A DNA stretch of 64,000 bases. It comes from an uncultured Draconibacterium sp. GTDB taxonomy: Bacteria; Bacteroidota; Bacteroidia; Bacteroidales; Prolixibacteraceae. The stretch spans positions 2,868,134-2,932,133 of the forward strand of contig NZ_OY781884.1 in NCBI RefSeq assembly GCF_963677155.1, given 5' to 3'. A program made the translations under genes and the position numbers. The notes below the pieces were generated by a model. It saw only the letters and a program-made list of their open reading frames with translations, ran no database searches and was not told where the DNA came from. Shown here one piece after another: positions 24,480-32,115 of this stretch (the stretch's first letter is position 1; every line of letters starts with the position of its first letter).

Positions 24480-26090
24480 ATGATTAGAAGAATAGTAATA
24501 CCTTTAATTGTAGTGGTTGCTGTAATCGCGGCCATCCAGCTTTTTCATAAAGAAAAGCCGTTTTACGATTTAAAGCTTGAGAAGCTACGCCAGGAATATG
24601 CAATAAAGCCTGTCCCCTCGGTCGATCACAGTAAATTTACGATACTGCAGTCTGATTTTGAAACACCGCAGGAAGTAACGGAGGCATGTTTAACCTGTCA
24701 TACCGAGGTACACAAAGAGGTGATGAGTTCAAGTCACTGGAACTGGGAGCGTGTTGCTTATGTTGAAGGGCGGGGAATTCGTACAATTGGCAAAAAGAAC
24801 TTGTTAAATAACTTTTGTATCGGATCGCAAACCAACGAGCAGGCTTGTGCAAAATGCCACATCGGTTTTGGAATGAGTAATGATCATTTCGATTTTAAAA
24901 ATGCCCGAAATGTGGATTGTATGGTATGCCATGATAATTCGGAAGAATACAAAAAAGGTGCTTCAATGGCCGGTTACCCCGATCGTAGTGTAAACCTAAG
25001 CAAAGTAGCACAAAGTGTGGGACAACCTACCAAAAACAATTGTGGTGCGTGTCATTTTTATAGCGGTGGCGGAAATAATGTAAAGCATGGCGATTTAGAA
25101 GCAGCACAAACAGCCTGCACGCGCGATGTGGATGTACATATGGCGGCCAACGGATTGAACATGAGTTGTGTTGATTGCCATACGGCAGAAAATCATGTAA
25201 TAAAAGGTAAACTCTATTCGGTATCAGCAGAAAATATAAATCGGCTAAATTGCGAAGACTGCCATACAAACATGCCGCACTTTAACCAGATGTTAAACCG
25301 ACATACTGCAAAAGTTGCGTGTCAAACATGTCATATTCCAACGTATGCAAAAGAGAATGCAACAAAAATGCAATGGAATTGGTCAGATGCCGGGAAGTTG
25401 AAAAATGGAAACCCGTATATGGAAGAAGATTCGTTGGGTAATCACACTTATATGTCGATTAAAGGTTCGTTTATATGGGCCAGAAATGTACAGCCCGATT
25501 ATGTTTGGTTTAATGGAACTGCCGATCATTATATGATGGGCGATTCGATTACTGAAATTCCGGTACAAATGAATAAACTTTTTGGTTCGCACGACGATCC
25601 GAATTCGAAGATTATTCCTGTTAAAATTCATGTTGGAGATCAAATCTACGACAAGAAATACAATATTTTAATTCAGCCCAAATTATATGCTCCGGAAAAA
25701 GGTGACAGTGCCTACTGGAAAGATTTTAACTGGGATAAGGCTTCGGCTGCAGGAATGAGTAGGATCGGATTTCCTTATAGTGGCGAGTATGGTTTTGTAG
25801 AGACCGAAATGTATTGGCCGTTAAACCACATGGTTGCTCCAAAAGAGCAGTCGGTTTCGTGTGCCGAGTGTCATACACGAAACAACGGGCGACTTGCAAA
25901 ATTAACTGGCTTTTATGTGCCCGGCCGAGATAATAATCCAATTCTTGATGGATTTGGACGTTGGCTTATTATTCTTTCGCTGGGAGGCGTGTTGCTTCAT
26001 GCAGCCATACGTATATTCTATTCAATGAGAAATAAGGAGTACGAGACAGAGATAATTGACTACAATAATCAACACAATCAAAATAAATAG
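24480..26090 (+). CDS. Octahaem cytochrome c, tetrathionate-reductase (OTR) family
   Basis: A 536-residue protein. I start it at the ATG at 24480; a longer frame begins only with TTG. An N-terminal membrane helix (IVIPLIVVVAVIAAIQLF) anchors a periplasmic domain with eight CxxCH motifs: CLTCH, CAKCH, CMVCH, CGACH, CVDCH, CEDCH, CQTCH and CAECH. Haem number, spacing and the long haem-free stretch between the seventh and eighth motifs fit the octahaem tetrathionate reductases described from Shewanella. That family also reduces nitrite and hydroxylamine in vitro, so substrate is not certain. A second membrane helix lies near the C-terminus. A cytochrome b gene follows 2 bp later and is the probable electron donor. 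Confidence 0.9.
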   Translation: MIRRIVIPLIVVVAVIAAIQLFHKEKPFYDLKLEKLRQEYAIKPVPSVDHSKFTILQSDFETPQEVTEACLTCHTEVHKEVMSSSHWNWERVAYVEGRGIRTIGKKNLLNNFCIGSQTNEQACAKCHIGFGMSNDHFDFKNARNVDCMVCHDNSEEYKKGASMAGYPDRSVNLSKVAQSVGQPTKNNCGACHFYSGGGNNVKHGDLEAAQTACTRDVDVHMAANGLNMSCVDCHTAENHVIKGKLYSVSAENINRLNCEDCHTNMPHFNQMLNRHTAKVACQTCHIPTYAKENATKMQWNWSDAGKLKNGNPYMEEDSLGNHTYMSIKGSFIWARNVQPDYVWFNGTADHYMMGDSITEIPVQMNKLFGSHDDPNSKIIPVKIHVGDQIYDKKYNILIQPKLYAPEKGDSAYWKDFNWDKASAAGMSRIGFPYSGEYGFVETEMYWPLNHMVAPKEQSVSCAECHTRNNGRLAKLTGFYVPGRDNNPILDGFGRWLIILSLGGVLLHAAIRIFYSMRNKEYETEIIDYNNQHNQNK

Positions 26091-26092
26091 AA

Positions 26093-26728
26093 ATGGCCAA
26101 AGTATATATCTATAAAGGATTCAATCGTTTCTGGCACTGGTCGCAGGCAGCACTGATTTTGTTTTTAGCAGTAACCGGTTTCGAAGTGCATGATTCAATT
26201 CATTTGTTTGGTTACGAAAAGGCAGTTTATTTTCATCGTGTAGCTTCTTATGCTTTTCTGGTACTTATTGCTTTTGCCATATTTTGGCATGCAACAACGG
26301 GCGAATGGAAACAATATATCCCGAATGTAAAAATGTTAACGGCACAAATCAACTATTACATAAGCGGGATTTTTAAGAAAGAACCACACCCCACTAAAAA
26401 AACACCACTTCGGAAACTGAATCCGCTTCAGGCTTTTACCTATTTAGGTTTTAAGCTTGTTTTGGTGCCAATGATGGTGATTTCGGGTTTGTTGTATATG
26501 TATCATAAAACAGTTAATGCCAACAACGAGATTGTTATTCGGGATATTAATCTTAATAGCATTGCAAACTGGCATTCTTTTGGAGCTTTTTTATTAGTGG
26601 CTTTTGTAATAATTCATGTTTACATGACTACGACCGGACATACTTATACCTCGAATATTAAAGCTATGATTACCGGTTACGAAGAGTTGGACGATGAAGA
26701 ACAACATGCCGACAAACACAATAAATAG
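26093..26728 (+). CDS. Cytochrome b561-type membrane subunit
   Basis: A 211-residue protein with four membrane helices of the prokaryotic cytochrome b561 / Ni,Fe-hydrogenase b-type family. Haem-b ligand candidates are His in FNRFWHWSQAAL, FHRVASYAF, FWHATTG, NWHSFGAF and IIHVYMTTT. It starts 2 bp after the octahaem cytochrome stop. It probably oxidises menaquinol and hands electrons to that cytochrome, forming a simple quinol-to-tetrathionate respiratory module. The C-terminus is short and charged, in the cytoplasm. Confidence 0.88.
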   Translation: MAKVYIYKGFNRFWHWSQAALILFLAVTGFEVHDSIHLFGYEKAVYFHRVASYAFLVLIAFAIFWHATTGEWKQYIPNVKMLTAQINYYISGIFKKEPHPTKKTPLRKLNPLQAFTYLGFKLVLVPMMVISGLLYMYHKTVNANNEIVIRDINLNSIANWHSFGAFLLVAFVIIHVYMTTTGHTYTSNIKAMITGYEELDDEEQHADKHNK

Positions 26729-26744
26729 GAAAAGTTAGGGTAGA

Positions 26745-26764
26745 AATTTTAATCAATTAAAATT
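26745..26764. promoter_or_regulatory. Short inverted repeat before the second transporter pair
   Basis: AATTTTAAT (26745-26753) and ATTAAAATT (26756-26764) form a perfect 9-bp inverted repeat with a 2-base centre. It ends 6 bases before the ATG at 26771, so it may act as an operator or influence translation of the second YeeE/YedE pair. All-AT composition makes a chance origin possible. Confidence 0.3.
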
Positions 26765-26770
26765 GAAAAG

Positions 26771-27289
26771 ATGAGATCAAGAAAATATATGAATCCTTAT
26801 CTGGCAGGTTTCCTTTTAGGATTAACCTTATTGGCTACCATTTACATTACCGGGCGTGGATTGGGAGCAAGCGGTGCAATGAAAAGTGTTGTAATTGAGG
26901 GGGTAAATACTATTGCGCCTCAACATGCCGAAAATACGCACTACTATGCCAAGTATGCAGAAGAGCATCCGAATGGTCCGATGCGTTCGTGGCTTGTGTT
27001 TGAAGTGCTGGGAGTTATGATTGGTGCTTTCTTTTCCGGGGTAGTTTCTGATAGAGTTGGATGGAAACTGGAAAAAGGACCAAGAGCAACAAATACAATG
27101 CGTGTTGTTGGTGCTATCGTTGGCGGTGCTTTATTTGGCCTGGGGTCTCAGCTTGGCCGGGGATGTACCAGTGGGGCGGCACTTAGCGGTATGGGAGTGA
27201 TGTCGTTTGGAGGTATTATTACAATGATGGCCATTTTTGGAATGGCTTATATGCTGGCTTTTTTCTTCAGACGATTGTGGCTGAAATAA
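26771..27289 (+). CDS. YeeE/YedE-family sulfur transporter, subunit A (set 2)
   Basis: A 172-residue membrane protein clearly paralogous to the one at 21206. The two share NPYLAGFLLGL-type starts, ITGRGLGASGAMKS and the pore motif GRGCTSGAALSG with C132. It is the first half of a split YeeE/YedE channel; the second half follows 35 bp downstream. The gene sits directly after the octahaem/cytochrome b pair, so each reductase module in this island is followed by its own transporter pair. The transported sulfur species is not known. Confidence 0.9.
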   Translation: MRSRKYMNPYLAGFLLGLTLLATIYITGRGLGASGAMKSVVIEGVNTIAPQHAENTHYYAKYAEEHPNGPMRSWLVFEVLGVMIGAFFSGVVSDRVGWKLEKGPRATNTMRVVGAIVGGALFGLGSQLGRGCTSGAALSGMGVMSFGGIITMMAIFGMAYMLAFFFRRLWLK

Positions 27290-27324
27290 TTATAAACCTT
27301 TACAACTGATAAAAGAATAGTATT

Positions 27325-28524
27325 ATGGCACCATTAGTTCCTGATATCATTGGCAATGAATTCAATTTGGTAGTGGCTTTATTTGTTGGTATAGCCTTCG
27401 GATATATACTCGAACAAGCTGGATTCTCGAGCACAAAAAAACTGGTAGGTTTATTTTATGGCTACGATTTTACCGTATTACGCGTATTTTTTACAGCGGG
27501 TATAACTGCTATGATTGGAGTTGTTTTATTCGCTCATTTTGGTTTACTCGATATTAACTTAATTTATATAAACCCCACATTTCTGTGGTCGGCAATTGTT
27601 GGTGGCGCAATAATGGGGGCCGGTTTTATTATTGGTGGTTTTTGCCCGGGAACAAGCGTTTGTGCAGCATCAATTGGCAAAATCGATGGTTGGGCATTTA
27701 TTTTTGGGTCATTAATCGGAATTCTGGCTTTTTCGGAGCTATATCCTGTATTCGAGCCATTGTATATGGCAAAAGCCATGGGGCCGGTTCGTATCGATGT
27801 TTTTCTGGGATTGTCGCCAGTGACCTGGGCCGTTATATTAACGGCTATTGCAATTCTGGCTTTTTACGGAACTACCTGGGTAGAGTACCGTGTACGCAAT
27901 AAACAATTAAAGTTTACTAGTTTTACACTCTATCGTACTTATTTGGTATCAGCCATTCCTTTTGTGTTCATTTTGCTTGTTGCCATTATTCCGTCGCGAA
28001 ACGAAAGAATACAAAAACAAGTTGCCGATAAAAAAGAACAGGGGAAATGTGTTTTTAAAGAAATTTCTGCAGATAAACTCGCTGATGAATTGGTAAATAA
28101 TTACTACAAGGTAAACCTAATTGATGTACGTTCAAAAGAGGAATTCGAGAAATGGCATTTACCATTGGCAATTAATATTCCTTTGGATGAATTCCTCGAC
28201 CGGAAGTATGAGGATTATTTCAAACAAAAACACAAAACAAATATTTTTTATTCGAATGATGCTGTAACGCACAAAGAGGCCTGTTTAACGGCTCGTTTTG
28301 TTGGTAAATCGAATAACCTGATTTTGCGCGAAACAGCCGACGATTTTCAGCAGATCATTCTACAGGCAGAAAAACCGGTACCAAATGCGCCGAAAGAAGT
28401 TTACGAAGAATACTTGTTTCGTTCCGAGGCTGCACGAAAACTTACCGAATTACAAGCAGCTTTCGAAAATCTGAATAAACCGGTAACCAAAGAGGTGAAA
28501 AAAGCAACGGGTGGTTGTAGTTAA
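27325..28524 (+). CDS. YeeE/YedE subunit B fused to a rhodanese domain with GGC(S) end
   Basis: A 399-residue fusion. Residues 1-190 are the second YeeE half, with pore motif GGFCPGTSVC (C107, plus an extra C113 not present in set 1). An additional helix (about 212-230, AIPFVFILLVAIIP) then replaces the anchor of the stand-alone rhodaneses. Residues about 250-350 are a rhodanese domain (LIDVRSKEEFEKWHLP). Its loop reads YSNDAVT, so the catalytic Cys position is Ser310. The protein ends KKATGGCS, with Cys398 second from last. The fusion ties rhodanese and transporter together physically and supports the same pairing for the separate genes of set 1. Confidence 0.9.
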   Translation: MAPLVPDIIGNEFNLVVALFVGIAFGYILEQAGFSSTKKLVGLFYGYDFTVLRVFFTAGITAMIGVVLFAHFGLLDINLIYINPTFLWSAIVGGAIMGAGFIIGGFCPGTSVCAASIGKIDGWAFIFGSLIGILAFSELYPVFEPLYMAKAMGPVRIDVFLGLSPVTWAVILTAIAILAFYGTTWVEYRVRNKQLKFTSFTLYRTYLVSAIPFVFILLVAIIPSRNERIQKQVADKKEQGKCVFKEISADKLADELVNNYYKVNLIDVRSKEEFEKWHLPLAINIPLDEFLDRKYEDYFKQKHKTNIFYSNDAVTHKEACLTARFVGKSNNLILRETADDFQQIILQAEKPVPNAPKEVYEEYLFRSEAARKLTELQAAFENLNKPVTKEVKKATGGCS

Positions 28525-28551
28525 AAAATGATAAAAGTATAAAATGATAAT

Positions 28552-28586
28552 AAAATCCCGGAGAATTATTCTTCAGGATTTTTTAT
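28552..28586 (+). terminator. Terminator after the second sulfur operon
   Basis: AAAATCC (28552-28558) pairs with GGATTTT (28576-28582), with an inner GAGAA/TTCTTC pairing and a following T-run. It separates the transporter-rhodanese fusion from the response-regulator gene. Confidence 0.75.
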
Positions 28587-28651
28587 TGGAATCATTTTTG
28601 TAAAGCGTTCTGCTGTATTTATTGTTATATTCGAAATTAAAATAGAAACAC

Positions 28652-29815
28652 ATGTCAAAGATCCTGGTAATAGATGATGAGAGAAGTATTCGGAACACCT
28701 TAAAAGATATTCTTGAATATGAAAAATATGAAGTAGATCTGGCAGAAGATGGAACAAAAGGAATTGAGAAAATTCGTTCGGCCGAATACGATATTGTACT
28801 TTGTGATATAAAAATGCCGGGACTGGATGGCATTGAAGTATTGGAGCGCTTGGTGGTTTTAGCTCCCGATACTCCGGTGGTAATGATTTCGGGACACGGA
28901 AATATTGATACCGCTGTTGATTCGATAAAAAAAGGTGCCTTCGATTATATCGAAAAGCCACTTGATTTGAATCGTTTGCTGATTACCATTCGCAATGCCA
29001 TGGATAAATCGACCCTGGTTACCGAAACAAAAATTCTGAAGAAAAAGGTTAATAAGAAATTTGAGATCATTGGCGAATCAAAAGCTATTACCGAAATTAT
29101 TGAAATGGCCGACCGTGTGGCGCCAACCGATGCAAGGGTTTTAATTACTGGTGGCAACGGATCGGGAAAAGAGCTGGTAGCCCGCCGAATTCACGATCAA
29201 AGTAATCGTGCATCAGAACCGTTTGTTGAGGTGAATTGTGCAGCTATTCCGTCGGAGCTGATTGAAAGTGAGCTGTTTGGTCACGAAAAAGGAGCTTTTA
29301 CTTCGGCAGTAAAACAACGCAAGGGAAAATTTGAACAAGCCAATGGCGGAACACTTTTTTTGGATGAGATAGGCGACATGAGTCTGCCGGCACAAGCCAA
29401 AGTTTTACGTGCATTGCAGGAGAGTGTTATCAACCGTGTTGGCGGCGATAAACATATAAAAGTTGATGTTCGCGTTGTGGCTGCTACCAATAAAAACCTG
29501 GCCAACGAGATCGATCAAAATAAATTTCGCGAAGACCTTTATCACCGTTTAAGTGTGATTCTTATTCATGTACCAACGCTTAACGAACGGCTTGATGATA
29601 TTCCTTTACTGGCCAATCATTTTATAAAACAAATTTGCGGCGAGTACGGAATGCAGGAAAAAACAATTACGGAAAAGGGAATAGAAGAGCTGCAAAAAAT
29701 AAACTGGACCGGTAATATTCGCGAATTCCGAAATGTGATTGAACGCCTGATAATTTTGTGCGATAACGAAATTACCGACGCTGATGTTTTGAAGTTTGCT
29801 GCGCCTTTGAAGTAG
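28652..29815 (+). CDS. Sigma-54-type response regulator without DNA-binding domain
   Basis: A 387-residue protein. Residues 1-120 are a receiver domain with DDE at about 7-9, the phospho-acceptor Asp in LCDIKMPG, Thr/Ser in VMISGHG and the Lys in YIEKPLDL. Residues 140-385 are an AAA+ domain of the NtrC type, with Walker A GGNGSGKE, the sigma-54-contacting GAFTSA loop, FLDEIGDM and the arginine-finger region. It ends at ADVLKFAAPLK, so the usual C-terminal Fis-type helix-turn-helix is missing. It may act from solution like H. pylori FlgR. No histidine kinase is adjacent, and a terminator separates it from the sulfur genes. Confidence 0.92.
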   Translation: MSKILVIDDERSIRNTLKDILEYEKYEVDLAEDGTKGIEKIRSAEYDIVLCDIKMPGLDGIEVLERLVVLAPDTPVVMISGHGNIDTAVDSIKKGAFDYIEKPLDLNRLLITIRNAMDKSTLVTETKILKKKVNKKFEIIGESKAITEIIEMADRVAPTDARVLITGGNGSGKELVARRIHDQSNRASEPFVEVNCAAIPSELIESELFGHEKGAFTSAVKQRKGKFEQANGGTLFLDEIGDMSLPAQAKVLRALQESVINRVGGDKHIKVDVRVVAATNKNLANEIDQNKFREDLYHRLSVILIHVPTLNERLDDIPLLANHFIKQICGEYGMQEKTITEKGIEELQKINWTGNIREFRNVIERLIILCDNEITDADVLKFAAPLK

Positions 29816-29921
29816 TTTCCAATCAATTATTTAGATAATTTAAAAACAACTTTCCCCCTTTGTTGTTAACTATGTAACAAGTGCAGTAATTCGCTGCATT
29901 TATGTTATGAATTGAAGATAT

Positions 29922-30017
29922 AAGCCTCTGGTTTCGGAAGTCAATTTGTCATGGCGTATTATTAATCTTTCCCTCGGGAAAATATTTTCTTCCGTTTTCA
30001 GAGGCTTTTCTTTTTCG
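29922..30017 (+). terminator. Long compound stem-loop ending in a T-run; terminator or small RNA
   Basis: AAGCCTCTG (29922-29930) pairs with CAGAGGCTT (29999-30007). Inside, CGGAAG (29935-29940) pairs with CTTCCG (29989-29994). Near the apex TTTCC-CTCG-GGAAA forms a small hairpin with a stable-looking loop. A T-run follows directly. It can terminate the response-regulator transcript, but the length and ordered internal pairs also fit a short non-coding RNA. Confidence 0.6.
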
Positions 30018-30113
30018 AAAATCTCCCACAGATATTAAATAGAGATTTCACGCAGAGAACGCGGATCACCCGTAAAAACCGATGGATTAATATAGAAATT
30101 AACGATTATTCCA

Positions 30114-30230
30114 TGCCTGCCGGCGGCCTTCATTTTTGTCTTACCACAAAAACGAAGCAAAAAAGGCAAGGCTGCTTTTGATCCTTACCCTGGGTTTTCT
30201 GTCTACTCTTTGGGCTAAACCAAAGAGTAG
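30114..30230. repeat. Dispersed intergenic repeat, copy 2 (inverted relative to copy 1)
   Basis: It begins GCCGGCGGCCTTCATTTTTG and continues CTTACCACAAAAACGAAGC. This is the reverse complement of the core at 1985-2030, with one or two changes. It ends with a perfect 11-bp hairpin, CTACTCTTTGG (30203-30213) with CCAAAGAGTAG (30220-30230). The hairpin differs in sequence from that of copy 1 but sits at the same end. Confidence 0.75.
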
Positions 30231-30358
30231 AATCCGGCTGATAAGCCATATCATTGTTGCTTATGCTTGGTTGTTTTTATTCAATATCGAAACTTATCGG
30301 TGAGATATTTTTACTTCTCCACCTACTTTTCAATGTGATCCGAGAATGCTTAGTTTTT

Positions 30359-30402
30359 CGCAAAGAACGCAAACATACTTTAAATCCTTGGCGAACTTTG
30401 CG
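30359..30402. repeat. Imperfect inverted repeat of the CGCAAAG type
   Basis: CGCAAAGAACGC and GCGAACTTTGCG face each other with two mismatches. The surrounding bases, with further CTTTG and CGCAGAGAACGC-like words near 30050, resemble the CGCAAAG intergenic repeats common in many bacterial genomes. No coding role is seen. Confidence 0.5.
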
Positions 30403-30527
30403 CTCCTTTCCTCCTTTGTGTGAAACGAGATCAACTTATGAATAGCTCCATAGGAGTTCGATTTTGGTAAGAATCCGAAGAGCAAAAGTACACAACCTGG
30501 TATGGGTTGGATTGCCATTATCTCGGT

Positions 30528-31274
30528 CTAAAACTCCACTTTGAATAAGTAGAAAATCACATTCAGTACAATGTAAAGTAGAATAACCAAAGCCAATCCG
30601 TAAACGTTAAAAACGATTAATAAAATAGCTGACAAGGCCAGGAATAGGTAACGGTACCAGTTGTCTTTTAATCGTAGGTTTTTTACTTTCAGCGAAAACA
30701 TCGGTAGGTTAATTACCATCATCCCCGACATAAATAACCCCAGAATTACCAGATTCTTGGTTGAATACAGCATTTGAAAATTGTCGTGGTACTTTGGGAA
30801 TTCAAGCATCAGTCCGAGCGAAGCCCAAAATATTCCGTTTGAAGGAATAGGCAATCCTCTGAAAAATGGTTCGTCGCTGGTAAACACATTAAATTTTGCC
30901 AGGCGGATAGCACCAAAAACCGGCACTATAAATGCGGAGAAGAGAATAATCCACTGCCACCAATCTGCGGTAATTTCGTATATGGGCTGGTTTTTGCCGA
31001 ACATCGCAAACTCCAACAGGGTAAATAGAATAGCACCCGGAGCTACTCCAAACGAAACCAGATCGGATAAGGAATCTAGCTGTTTCCCGATTTCGGAATA
31101 AGCTTTTAAGGCGCGCGCTGCCAGTCCGTCGGCAAAGTCGAAAACCGAGGCGGCGCAAATAAAAATGCCTGCCCAGATCAGGTGACCGTCGATGGCAAAA
31201 ATTGTAGCAATTACTCCTGATAAAAGGTTGAGGGTGGTAATAAAGTTGGGTATCTGTTTAATAATGTTCTTCAT
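30528..31274 (-). CDS. pssA: CDP-diacylglycerol-serine O-phosphatidyltransferase
   Basis: A 248-residue inner-membrane enzyme that makes phosphatidylserine, precursor of phosphatidylethanolamine. The CDP-alcohol phosphotransferase signature DGx2ARx8Gx3Dx3D is complete, from DGLAARAL to GKQLDSLSD, at about residues 49-71. About eight membrane helices follow the type II (Bacillus-like) PssA pattern. It is encoded 13 bp downstream of cdsA on the same strand, so the enzyme making CDP-diacylglycerol and the one using it are co-expressed. Confidence 0.95.
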   Translation of the reverse strand: MKNIIKQIPNFITTLNLLSGVIATIFAIDGHLIWAGIFICAASVFDFADGLAARALKAYSEIGKQLDSLSDLVSFGVAPGAILFTLLEFAMFGKNQPIYEITADWWQWIILFSAFIVPVFGAIRLAKFNVFTSDEPFFRGLPIPSNGIFWASLGLMLEFPKYHDNFQMLYSTKNLVILGLFMSGMMVINLPMFSLKVKNLRLKDNWYRYLFLALSAILLIVFNVYGLALVILLYIVLNVIFYLFKVEF

Positions 31275-31287
31275 TCTTCTTTACGCT

Positions 31288-32115
31288 TTACACGTTTCCG
31301 GTAAAAATAAGCCAGATAAATATTGCAGGGATAACAAAAAGCAAACTATCCAGGCGGTCTAAAAAGCCTCCGTGACCAGGTAATATTGTTCCTGAATCTT
31401 TTACTTCGATTTCGCGTTTTATTTTCGATTCGAATAAATCGCCCAATGTTCCGAAAACTACCGTAAGTACTGCAATTGCAATCCAGCTAATCATGCTTAC
31501 GGCCTGAAACATTACCGCGTTTACTATTCCCATAATTATTGCAAAAATAGCTCCTCCTACTAATCCTTCCCACGATTTTGCAGGCGAAATATTCTTACAC
31601 ATTTTGTGTTTGCCAAACTGTGTGCCCACAAGGTAGGCTGCCGAATCATTTATCCACAAAATGAAAAATACACCAACCATTATCCATGGGTAAAAAGTGT
31701 TCTGCCCGTTTATTGTGGTGTGTACCACAAAATTCATCAGGCTGAAAGGTAATGCAATGTAGGCAAACCCAAGGGTGCTGAAACCTCCGTTTTCTAAGGT
31801 GTGTTTATTGCTTCTGAAGATTTCAATGATAAGCAACACAACAACAATCGGGATAAAAGTGAATCCAAACTGGCGCGGCAGGTAGTTGTTTGATAAGCCA
31901 AAACAAATCAGGAAAAAGATAACGCCAAAAATACTCCCGATGATACGCGAAGGATGATGACCGGCTTTTTCCACCATGGCATAAAATTCGTATTGGGTAA
32001 TAAATAACAGCGTTGCAAATACCACTGCAAAAACGATCGGATGCAACAGCGTTCCGCCCAGCATAACGGCTATATAGATAATTCCTGTTAGAGAGCGTTT
32101 TAATAAATTACTCAC
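31288..32115 (-). CDS. cdsA: Phosphatidate cytidylyltransferase
   Basis: A 275-residue polytopic inner-membrane enzyme forming CDP-diacylglycerol from phosphatidic acid and CTP. The family signature near the C-terminus is clear: SKIKREIEVKDSG followed by LPGHGGFLDRLDS. About eight helices precede it. The gene overlaps the end of the DUF2007 gene by 8 bp and is followed by pssA, forming a phospholipid operon with ftsH, the LUD gene and rsfS upstream in the same direction. Confidence 0.96.
   Translation of the reverse strand: MSNLLKRSLTGIIYIAVMLGGTLLHPIVFAVVFATLLFITQYEFYAMVEKAGHHPSRIIGSIFGVIFFLICFGLSNNYLPRQFGFTFIPIVVVLLIIEIFRSNKHTLENGGFSTLGFAYIALPFSLMNFVVHTTINGQNTFYPWIMVGVFFILWINDSAAYLVGTQFGKHKMCKNISPAKSWEGLVGGAIFAIIMGIVNAVMFQAVSMISWIAIAVLTVVFGTLGDLFESKIKREIEVKDSGTILPGHGGFLDRLDSLLFVIPAIFIWLIFTGNV

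Larger units (their letters stand above)
29816..30527. other. Intergenic region rich in hairpins and repeats
   Basis: About 710 bases with no supported gene. It contains a long stem-loop ending in a T-run (29922-30017), the second copy of the dispersed repeat (30114-30230) and a third repeat-like inverted sequence (30359-30402). A small hairpin GTGCAG/CTGCAT lies at 29881-29899. Short frames across it have no recognisable product. Confidence 0.6.

Noticed and set aside
30254-30518. Frames of about 60 codons between the response regulator and pssA
   Set aside because: They lie in repeat-type DNA with CGCAAAG inverted repeats and show no domain or conserved start.
29816-30527. 6S RNA or another named RNA family in the gap before pssA
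   Set aside because: The stem-loop at 29922-30017 is too short for 6S and I cannot match its sequence to a known family, so it is listed only as terminator or small RNA.
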